Below, in pieces: positions 1 to 5,577 of a DNA stretch of 7,651 nucleotides (positions are counted from its first letter, which is position 1; each line of letters opens with the position of its first letter). Origin of the DNA: JAQGMV01 sp035525455 (GTDB taxonomy: Bacteria > Pseudomonadota > Gammaproteobacteria > Burkholderiales > SG8-41); the NCBI GenBank assembly GCA_035525455.1, contig DATLEF010000176.1, positions 1-7,651 on the forward strand. Direction: 5' to 3'. Under the pieces are notes generated by a model. It had not been told where the DNA came from. It was given only the letters and a program-made list of their open reading frames with translations, and did not search any database. The translations under genes and the position numbers were made by a program.

Positions 1-888
1 ATGTGGGTGTTCCGCACGCTGACCTACGGCGGCTATGCGGTCATGCAGCACGGCAGCCGCGAGCAGAAAGACATGCTGCTGCCGCGGGTTGCGCGCGGCG
101 AGCTTTCGTTCTGCTTCGGCCTGACCGAGCCTGAAGCCGGCTCCGATGCCGCGTCGATCACCACGCGCGCAGTGAGGAGCGGCGGCGACTACATCATTAA
201 TGGGCAGAAAGTTTTCACGTCGGGCATGGACATCAGCGATTACTGCCTGCTCGTCACGCGCACTTCGAGCGGGGAGAAAAAGCAGCAGGGGATCACGTGT
301 TTTCTCGTCGATACCAAGCTGCCGGGCATCGAAGTGCGCAAGATCGAGACGCTCGGTCAGCGCGCGATCAAGACGACACAGGTGTTTTATTCCGACGTGA
401 AAGTGCCGGCGTCCGCCGTGCTCGGCGAAGTCGATCGCGGCTGGGAAGCAGTGGATTCGTATCTCTGGTACGAGCGGTTGTGCCTGTCGGCCGCGCGCAC
501 CGGCGCTGCGTCCGCCGCGTTCGAGTATGCGCTCGAGTACGCAAAGAATCGCAAGCAGTTCGGGAAACCTATAGGACAGTTCCAGGCGATCTCGCACAAG
601 CTCGCGGACATGAAAGTCATGCTCGAAGTCTCCCGCGTGCTCGTGTATCGCTATGCGTGGCTGCTCTCCAAAGGGCAGGCGACGCGGCAGGACGCCGCGG
701 TGCTGAAGCTCTACACGGGAGAGGCGTACAAGAACGTGTCCGACCTGGGGCTGCAGATTCTCGGCGGCTACGGCTACTGCATGGAGTACCCGATGCAGCG
801 TTTCTTTCGCGATTCGCGGCTCGCTACGATCGGCGCCGGAACGTCCGAAATCCAGCGCAACATCATTGCGCGCGGCCTTGGACTTTAG
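1..888 (+). CDS. Acyl-CoA dehydrogenase, 5'-truncated by the window edge
   Basis: FAD-dependent acyl-CoA dehydrogenase family (alpha,beta-oxidation or reduction of an acyl-CoA, cytoplasmic); 295 residues are visible. The first family signature is at residues 40-51 (GLTEPEAGSDAA), and the RKQFG motif at 184-188 lies in the C-terminal helical domain. The second signature runs over about 252-286 and includes GGYGY (255-259) and GTSEIQR (280-286). Members are usually about 380 residues and the first signature normally lies near residue 120-130, so roughly 85-90 N-terminal residues are missing. The ATG at base 1 is probably an internal methionine. The Glu often found just before GTSEIQR is Ala279. 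A Glu is present at 158 in a YERL context, where isovaleryl-CoA dehydrogenase carries its catalytic base and where CaiA has a similar ERF motif. The gene ends 8 bp before a CaiB-family gene, so the two are probably cotranscribed. Family confident; substrate unknown. Confidence 0.93.
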   Translation: MWVFRTLTYGGYAVMQHGSREQKDMLLPRVARGELSFCFGLTEPEAGSDAASITTRAVRSGGDYIINGQKVFTSGMDISDYCLLVTRTSSGEKKQQGITCFLVDTKLPGIEVRKIETLGQRAIKTTQVFYSDVKVPASAVLGEVDRGWEAVDSYLWYERLCLSAARTGAASAAFEYALEYAKNRKQFGKPIGQFQAISHKLADMKVMLEVSRVLVYRYAWLLSKGQATRQDAAVLKLYTGEAYKNVSDLGLQILGGYGYCMEYPMQRFFRDSRLATIGAGTSEIQRNIIARGLGL

Positions 889-896
889 AACGCTCA

Positions 897-2087
897 ATGT
901 CTGAACCGCTGCAAGGTGTGCGCATCCTCGAGCTCGGCCAGATCATCGCCGGCACGTACGGCGGGCAGGTCCTGTCCGATTTGGGCGCCGAAGTCATCAA
1001 GATCGAATCGCCGGAGGGTGATCTTGGGCGCAATCCTTCGGTTGCGCCGTACCGCGGGGTGAGCGGTCTTTTTCTCACGTTTAACCGCAACAAGAAAAGC
1101 GTCGTCATCGATCTGAAGACCGAAAGCGGTCGCACGGTCTTTTACGATCTCGTGCGCGTGTGCGATGTCGTAGTCGACAATTTCCGCAGCGGTGTGCTCG
1201 AGCGCCTCAAGATCGACTACAAGACGCTCTCTGCGATCAACCCGCGCCTCATCCAGTGCTCGGTCACCGGATTCGGTACCGCGGGCGAATACAAGGACTA
1301 CCCGGCGCTCGACATCATCGTGCAGGCGATGAGCGGCCACATGGCGATTACGGGCGAGCCCGGGCGTCCTCCCGTGCGAGTGGGCATTCCGCTCGCGGAC
1401 TTGAGCGGCGGGATCTTCGCCTGCAAGGGTATCCTCGCGGCGCTGTTCGACCGCGAGCGCAACGGCAAAGGCCGCCAGGTCGAGCTTTCGATGTACGACG
1501 CGATGCTGAACCTGCTGAGCTACATGGGCACGATGTGGCTCACCAACGGCGAGCTGCCGAGCCCGCCCGGGTCGGCGCACGACTACACCGTGCCGTGGCA
1601 GGCGTTCGAAGCGCGGGACGGCTACGTGGTCGTCGCCACGCGTCAGGAAATATTCTGGCGCCGCTTGTGCGACGCGCTCGAGGCGCCGGCGCTTGCGGCC
1701 GATCCGCGCTTCGCGACGAACGCGCTGCGCGTCGAGCACCGTGCGCAGCTCGTGCCGCAGCTCGAGCGTCTTTTTCGGGAACGCACCGTCGATGACTGGC
1801 TCGAGCGGCTGCGTGCGGCGGAAGTCCCGGCGGCGCCGGTCAACAATCTCGATCGCGCTTTCGCCGAGCCGCCGGTGGCGGAGCGCGGAATGATCGTCGA
1901 ATACGATCATCCCGACGTCGGCCGTGTGCGTCTCCCCGGCAATCCCATCAAGATGTCCGGCGTGACCGGCACGATTTCGAAACCGGCGCCGCGGCTCGGA
2001 GAGCACACCGACGAGGTACTCAAAGCGCTATTGGACCTCACGCCCGAGCGCATTCACGACCTGCGCATGGAAGGCGCCATCAAATAA
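897..2087 (+). CDS. CaiB/BaiF (family III) CoA-transferase
   Basis: Cytoplasmic family III CoA-transferase of 396 residues, the usual length; it moves CoA from an acyl-CoA donor to a free carboxylic acid. The N-terminal part has the typical L-G-x-x-x-A-G-x-Y region (13-21) and DLGAEVIKIESPEGD (28-42). FNRNKKSVVIDLK lies at 62-74. The catalytic aspartate, which forms a glutamyl/aspartyl-CoA type intermediate in the family, is expected at Asp168 in GIPLADLSGG (163-172). The C-terminal part has RLGEHTDEVL (366-375). The reading frame is open upstream to base 297, but that stretch overlaps the dehydrogenase in another frame. The ATG at 897 gives the normal family N-terminus and lies 8 bp after the preceding stop, typical of translational coupling. 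Pairing with an acyl-CoA dehydrogenase recalls caiA-caiB (carnitine) and similar acid-activation modules, but nothing here points to carnitine. Acceptor acid unknown. Confidence 0.95.
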   Translation: MSEPLQGVRILELGQIIAGTYGGQVLSDLGAEVIKIESPEGDLGRNPSVAPYRGVSGLFLTFNRNKKSVVIDLKTESGRTVFYDLVRVCDVVVDNFRSGVLERLKIDYKTLSAINPRLIQCSVTGFGTAGEYKDYPALDIIVQAMSGHMAITGEPGRPPVRVGIPLADLSGGIFACKGILAALFDRERNGKGRQVELSMYDAMLNLLSYMGTMWLTNGELPSPPGSAHDYTVPWQAFEARDGYVVVATRQEIFWRRLCDALEAPALAADPRFATNALRVEHRAQLVPQLERLFRERTVDDWLERLRAAEVPAAPVNNLDRAFAEPPVAERGMIVEYDHPDVGRVRLPGNPIKMSGVTGTISKPAPRLGEHTDEVLKALLDLTPERIHDLRMEGAIK

Positions 2088-2125
2088 CAGCACGCATCGA
2101 GCCGAATAATAGTGGAGAAGCCGGA

Positions 2126-3106
2126 ATGAAATTACGTTCGATAGCGCCGGTAGTAATGTGCGCCGTCCTGATGCCCGCTATCGCTGCCGCCGCCGCGCCC
2201 GCGGAGCAGCCGTACCCCGCGCGGCCCGTGCGCATCATTGTTCCGTTCCCACCGGCGGGCGGATCGGACGTCATCGCGCGCATCATCGCGCAGAAGCTGA
2301 GCGAAAGCCTGAATCAGACCGTGGTCGTCGATAACCGGCCTGGCGCAGGCGCCAACATCGGGATCGGCATCGCGGCCAAGGCGCCGCCCGACGGTTACAC
2401 GTTCCTGCTTGCAAGCTCGGCGTTCACGGTGAATCCCACGCTCTATGCAAAGATTCCGTATTCGCCGTTTCAGGATTTTCAGCCGCTTACCTGCGCAGGG
2501 AGCTCGCCGAACCTGTTGGCGGTCCATCCGTCGCTGCCCGCGAAAAACGTGAACGAGCTCGTTGCGCTCATACGCTCGCAGCCGGCCAAGCACAGCTATT
2601 CGTCACCGGGTGCGGGAACCACGCCGCACCTTTCCGGCGAAATGTTTCGCATGATCTACAAGCTCGATTTGAAGCATGTTCCGTACGGCGGCGCCGGTCC
2701 GCAGGTGCAGTCGATGCTGGGCGGCCAGGTTCCGATCGGCTGGGCTTCGGTGCCGAGCTTCGCGCCGCAGGTGAAGTCGGGCCAGCTGCGCGGTCTCGTC
2801 GTAACCGCCGACAAGCGCACGCCCGCGCTCGGGGATGTTCCTTCTGCGGGGGAGCTCGGGATCAAAGGCCTTACCGGTGACACGTTCCAGGGCATATTCG
2901 CGCGGGCCGGAACGCCGAAACCGATCGTGTCGCGCCTCCATGCCGAGATCACAAAGGTGCTCGCGCTGCCGGACGTGCGCGAGCGGCTCGCCGGAATCGG
3001 CTTCGATCCCTGCAGCAATTCGCCGGAAGAATTTTCGGCGCAGGTGAAAGCGGACATCGCGCGCTGGGGCAAGGTTATACGCGACGCGGGGATCACGGCC
3101 AACTGA
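2126..3106 (+). CDS. Bug/TctC-family tripartite tricarboxylate transporter substrate-binding protein
   Basis: Periplasmic solute-binding protein of 326 residues, the normal length for this family, which binds small carboxylates and other solutes. A Sec signal peptide is visible: basic KLR start, hydrophobic stretch to about residue 24, likely cleavage after an Ala in AAAAPA. The mature protein starts with the family hallmark YPARPVRIIVPFPPAGGSD (30-48). It continues with DNRPGAGANIG (69-79) and PPDGYTFLL (87-95), and ends with the usual amphipathic tail VKADIARWGKVIRDAGI (307-323). GGAG at 2114-2117 lies 8 nt before the ATG. It sits 38 bp after the CoA-transferase gene and is probably in the same operon. 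No TctA/TctB membrane genes are visible, as is common for orphan Bug genes. The mature part carries Cys123 and Cys296. Ligand not predictable; the neighbourhood suggests the acid handled by the CoA-transferase. Confidence 0.95.
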   Translation: MKLRSIAPVVMCAVLMPAIAAAAAPAEQPYPARPVRIIVPFPPAGGSDVIARIIAQKLSESLNQTVVVDNRPGAGANIGIGIAAKAPPDGYTFLLASSAFTVNPTLYAKIPYSPFQDFQPLTCAGSSPNLLAVHPSLPAKNVNELVALIRSQPAKHSYSSPGAGTTPHLSGEMFRMIYKLDLKHVPYGGAGPQVQSMLGGQVPIGWASVPSFAPQVKSGQLRGLVVTADKRTPALGDVPSAGELGIKGLTGDTFQGIFARAGTPKPIVSRLHAEITKVLALPDVRERLAGIGFDPCSNSPEEFSAQVKADIARWGKVIRDAGITAN

Positions 3107-3125
3107 TCGGCTCGCAGGAGCAGGC

Positions 3126-3203
3126 GCATTCGCGCGGGTGGTGAAAACCGATGTCGAGAAGTTCAGAAAAGTGATATTAGAGTCCGGAATACCGCGGCTT
3201 TAA
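3126..3203 (+). pseudogene. Relic of the C-terminus of a second Bug/TctC-family gene
   Basis: In the gap between the Bug gene and the first hydrolase, the frame read from 3126 to the TAA at 3201-3203 encodes AFARVVKTDVEKFRKVIL followed by ESGIPRL. This aligns without gaps to the C-terminal tail of the Bug protein just upstream (EFSAQVKADIARWGKVIR, then DAGITAN): I count 9 identities in 25 plus several conservative changes, keeping VK-x-D, KVI and the GI near the end. The relic is in a different reading frame from the upstream gene and has no start codon or N-terminal portion, so it is not a functional gene. The simplest reading is that two Bug genes once stood in tandem and a deletion removed most of one. 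The match is short, so chance resemblance cannot be fully excluded. Confidence 0.6.
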
Positions 3204-3205
3204 CC

Positions 3206-3210
3206 GGAGG
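3206..3210 (+). promoter_or_regulatory. Shine-Dalgarno site for the first hydrolase
   Basis: GGAGG lies 4 nt before the ATG at 3215, a strong but slightly close match to the anti-Shine-Dalgarno sequence. It supports that start codon, and it lies just after the stop codon of the Bug relic (3201-3203). Confidence 0.7.
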
Positions 3211-3214
3211 TTAT

Positions 3215-4408
3215 ATGAGCAGCTCGAAGCTGCCGGAGGGCGACGTTTCATATGCGTATTTTCCCGACAATTACCGCTGGTCGCACGGCATGCTCCTCCC
3301 GTTGGGCGGCACGGCATGGGGTGGCGGGGAAATCGACGAGATCAACCGTGTCGGGTTGCGGCTGAAAGATCGCGTCGGCGACGATAAGGCGTGGTTCCGG
3401 GAATGGACTGCGGAGGCGGAGCGCCTCGAAAAAATCGGCGACGAGCGGGCGGCGAAAGGACATGCGATCAGCGCTGCGGCGTATCTCTTCCGGGCTGCGC
3501 ATTACTATCACGTGGGCGAGCGTTTCGTGCAGCCCAAGACCGAAGAGAGCCAGGCTGCGTACCGGCGCGGCGTCGATGCGTTCAGCCGCGCGGCGAGATC
3601 GCGGCGCAACCCGCGCATCGAGCACGTAGAGGTACCCTATGAAGGCACCAACCTGCCGGGCATACTCGTGCACGCGACGACGGCTGCGGCCCGCACCGGA
3701 CGCGGTCCGGTCATGCTGTTCCTCGACGGCTTCGACGTGACCAAGGAGATCCAGTATTTCAGGGGAATTCCGGACCTCGCGGCGCGCGGCATCTCGTGCC
3801 TCATACTCGACGGTCCCGGCAACGGCGAAGCGATACGCTTTCGCGGTCTCACGCTGCATCACGAGACGGAACGGCACGCGGGCGCCGCATACGACTACCT
3901 TGCGAGCCGCGTCGAATTCGACCCCAAGCGCATCGGCATCATGGCGCTCAGCCTCGGCGGTTACTATGCGCCGCGCGCGGCAGCCATGGATCAGCGCTTT
4001 GCCTGCTGCATTTCATGGGGAGCGGAGTGGGATTACCACACGAAATGGAAACAGCGGCTCGAGCGCATCGAGCGCGGCGAAACTCTTTCGCTCTCGGTGC
4101 CGTGGCAACATCTGCTGTGGGTTTTCGGGGTCAAGACGAAAAAGGCGGCGCTGAAGAAGCTCGAAGGCTTCACACTCGACGGCGTGATTCAGAAAATGCA
4201 GTGTCCCTATCTGCTCGTGTACGGCGAAGGCGATCAGCAGGCACCTTTCGAGCACGCGCAGATAATGATCGAGGCCGCGGGATCGGAGAGGAAGGAGCTC
4301 AAGATCTTCACGCGCGAAGAAGGCGGCTACCACCACTGCCAGGTCGATAACGTGAGCATCGGCACGGCATACATGTGGGATTGGCTGGAGGGTGTTCTGA
4401 GGCCGTAA
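3215..4408 (+). CDS. Alpha/beta hydrolase with N-terminal helical domain (FrsA / 2,6-dihydropseudooxynicotine hydrolase-like)
   Basis: Predicted cytoplasmic serine hydrolase of 397 residues with no signal peptide. Residues 1 to about 135 form a helical, Ala- and charge-rich domain (AAKGHAISAAAYLFRAAHYY, 79-98). The alpha/beta hydrolase core follows, with the oxyanion-loop region FLDGFDVTKE (169-178) and DGPGNGEAIRFRG (199-211), a hallmark of this branch. The nucleophile elbow is ALSLGG (244-249), making Ser246 the nucleophile. The acid is probably Asp340 in YGEGDQQAP, and the base His373 or His374 in GGYHHCQVD. Described relatives include ester hydrolases and C-C bond hydrolases such as 2,6-dihydropseudooxynicotine hydrolase and the fungal Ayg1-type enzymes, so either ester or C-C cleavage is possible. 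The first elbow residue is Ala rather than the classical Gly. GGAGG precedes the ATG. It is a distant paralogue of the hydrolase at 5578-6813. Substrate unknown. Confidence 0.88.
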   Translation: MSSSKLPEGDVSYAYFPDNYRWSHGMLLPLGGTAWGGGEIDEINRVGLRLKDRVGDDKAWFREWTAEAERLEKIGDERAAKGHAISAAAYLFRAAHYYHVGERFVQPKTEESQAAYRRGVDAFSRAARSRRNPRIEHVEVPYEGTNLPGILVHATTAAARTGRGPVMLFLDGFDVTKEIQYFRGIPDLAARGISCLILDGPGNGEAIRFRGLTLHHETERHAGAAYDYLASRVEFDPKRIGIMALSLGGYYAPRAAAMDQRFACCISWGAEWDYHTKWKQRLERIERGETLSLSVPWQHLLWVFGVKTKKAALKKLEGFTLDGVIQKMQCPYLLVYGEGDQQAPFEHAQIMIEAAGSERKELKIFTREEGGYHHCQVDNVSIGTAYMWDWLEGVLRP

Positions 4409-4443
4409 GGAGTTTTGTAGGGTGTGCTGATAGCGCACTAACC

Positions 4444-4450
4444 AAGGAGG
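4444..4450 (+). promoter_or_regulatory. Strong Shine-Dalgarno site setting the DUF1330 start
   Basis: AAGGAGG, a near-perfect Shine-Dalgarno sequence, ends 5 nt before the ATG at 4456. It decides for that start over an in-frame ATG at 4375 lying inside the preceding hydrolase gene, which would add 27 residues with no family similarity. Confidence 0.85.
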
Positions 4451-4455
4451 CTGTG

Positions 4456-4749
4456 ATGGCGAAAGCATATTGGATCGTTTGTTACCGGTCGATTTCGAAT
4501 CCGGAGGCGCTTGCCGCGTATGCAAAATTGGCAGGGCCCTCTATACAGGCCTCAGGCGGCCGTTTTCTTGTGCGCGGCGGCGTTGCGAAAACCTACGAAG
4601 CCGGATTGGACCAGCGCACGGTGGTGATCGAGTTCGATAGTCTCGAAAAGGCGCTCGCCGCACACGACACTCCGGCGTATCAGGAAGCGCTCAAAGCGCT
4701 CGGCAACGGCGCAGAGCGCGACATGCGCGTGGTCGAAGGCGTGGCCTGA
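4456..4749 (+). CDS. DUF1330 domain-containing protein
   Basis: Small protein of 97 residues, the normal size for DUF1330, a dimeric alpha/beta-barrel (ferredoxin-like) family of unproven biochemical role. Features seen: N-terminal strand AYWIVCY (4-10), then NPEALAAYAKLAGPSIQASGGRFLVRGG (15-42) containing the family's G-G-R-F-L-x-R-G-G signature. The strand VVIEFDSLEKALAAHDTPAYQEAL (56-79) follows, and RDMRVVEG (88-95) closes the fold. The start is set by AAGGAGG at 4444-4450. It lies 47 bp after the first hydrolase and 23 bp before the SDR gene, so it belongs to the same transcription unit. Related dimeric barrels include monooxygenases and small-molecule isomerases or decarboxylases, so an accessory or catalytic role in the pathway is possible but not shown. 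Confidence 0.92.
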   Translation: MAKAYWIVCYRSISNPEALAAYAKLAGPSIQASGGRFLVRGGVAKTYEAGLDQRTVVIEFDSLEKALAAHDTPAYQEALKALGNGAERDMRVVEGVA

Positions 4750-4772
4750 ATTCCGACGCGGCAGAGGAACGC

Positions 4773-5540
4773 ATGACACAAGGCAGGCTCGCCGGAAAAA
4801 CGGCGATCGTCACCGGAGCGAGCGAAGGCATCGCCGAAGCGATCGCACGGGTGCTCGCGCGAGAAGGCGCATCGGTTGGCGTAGTCAGTCGCAATCTCGC
4901 GCGCTGCAAACGCGTGACGGCCGACATCGAAGCGGCCGGGGGAACAGCGCTTGCGCTGCAGGCGGATGTGACACAGGCTGCTCAGGTGCGCGCGATGGTG
5001 CAGTCGGTGATCGATAAATGGGGCGGCGTCGACATACTGGTGAACGGCGTCGGCGGATTCGTGGGGAAAGCGCCGATCGACGAGATCACCGAAGAGCAGT
5101 GGGACAGCGTCATGGCGCTCAACATGAAGACCGCGTTCCTGTGCGCGCAGGCGGTGGTCCGGCCGATGAAGGAAAAAGGCGGGGGCCGCATCATCAACAT
5201 CGGTTCGATTGCAGCGAACGGTCCGAACCCGCACAGCGATTCGTTTCTGCCGTATGGCGCCGCCAAAGCCGGCGTGATCGGATTTACCAAGCACCTGGCA
5301 AAGCAGCTCGGGCCGTACGGCATCACCGTGAATGCGGTCTCGCCCGGTACGACCATCACCGAGCGCGTCAGGAAGAACAGGGATGCCGCGGCGCTCGAAC
5401 GCACGAAATCGCAGAATGCGCTGCGGGCGCTCGTCGAGTGCGATGACACCGCCAACGCCGTGCTCTATCTCGCGTCCTACGAAGCGCGGCACGTCACAGG
5501 CGTAAATCTCAACGTGAACGCCGGCGGGCAGATCGTGTGA
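4773..5540 (+). CDS. Short-chain dehydrogenase/reductase (classical SDR)
   Basis: NAD(P)-dependent oxidoreductase of 255 residues, the usual length for classical SDRs. It should interconvert an alcohol and a ketone, or reduce an enoyl or keto group, in the cytoplasm. The Rossmann nucleotide-binding motif is TGASEGIA (14-21), with Ala in place of the usual last Gly. The catalytic set is complete: Asn117 (ALNMKT), Ser145 (INIGSI), Tyr161 and Lys165 (YGAAK). The structural NNAG motif is changed to NGVGG (91-95). PG at 191-192 follows the catalytic region as usual. Arg40 after the second strand (VVSRN) may favour NADP, which is inference only. GAGGA at 4764-4768 precedes the ATG by 4 nt, and the gene starts 23 bp after DUF1330. 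Many SDRs in CoA-ester catabolic clusters are 3-hydroxyacyl-CoA dehydrogenases, but the substrate cannot be read here. Confidence 0.93.
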   Translation: MTQGRLAGKTAIVTGASEGIAEAIARVLAREGASVGVVSRNLARCKRVTADIEAAGGTALALQADVTQAAQVRAMVQSVIDKWGGVDILVNGVGGFVGKAPIDEITEEQWDSVMALNMKTAFLCAQAVVRPMKEKGGGRIINIGSIAANGPNPHSDSFLPYGAAKAGVIGFTKHLAKQLGPYGITVNAVSPGTTITERVRKNRDAAALERTKSQNALRALVECDDTANAVLYLASYEARHVTGVNLNVNAGGQIV

Positions 5541-5544
5541 GGCA

Positions 5545-5557
5545 GAACTCAGAGTTC
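5545..5557 (+). promoter_or_regulatory. 13-bp palindrome, possible operator
   Basis: GAACTC-A-GAGTTC is a perfect inverted repeat with a one-base centre, lying between the SDR stop and the second hydrolase start. The tiny centre makes it a poor RNA hairpin but a plausible site for a dimeric regulator. No convincing -10/-35 pair is visible around it and no second copy was noticed in the window, so this is a low-confidence call. Confidence 0.25.
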
Positions 5558-5577
5558 AAACCCGAGTAGGAGTAAGC

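Noticed and set aside
297..896. 200-codon upstream extension of the CaiB/BaiF reading frame
   Set aside because: It overlaps the acyl-CoA dehydrogenase in another frame and is Arg/Ala-rich shadow sequence; the family N-terminus begins at the ATG at 897.
894..2006. Long antisense open frame (370 codons) opposite the CoA-transferase
   Set aside because: Arg/His-rich composition typical of antisense shadows in GC-rich genes; no recognisable domain, and the sense gene is unambiguous.
3152..3180. Sigma-70 promoter before the first hydrolase (TATTAG at 3175-3180)
   Set aside because: The -10 is plausible but no reasonable -35 is found at 17 bp (TGTCGA), and the stretch is better explained as the Bug relic.
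4375..4455. Upstream ATG extending the DUF1330 protein by 27 residues
   Set aside because: It lies inside the hydrolase gene, whereas a near-perfect Shine-Dalgarno sequence and the family N-terminus support the ATG at 4456.
4680..5492. Antisense open frame (270 codons) opposite the SDR
   Set aside because: Arises from codon bias of the SDR; composition is unlike a real protein and no motif is seen.
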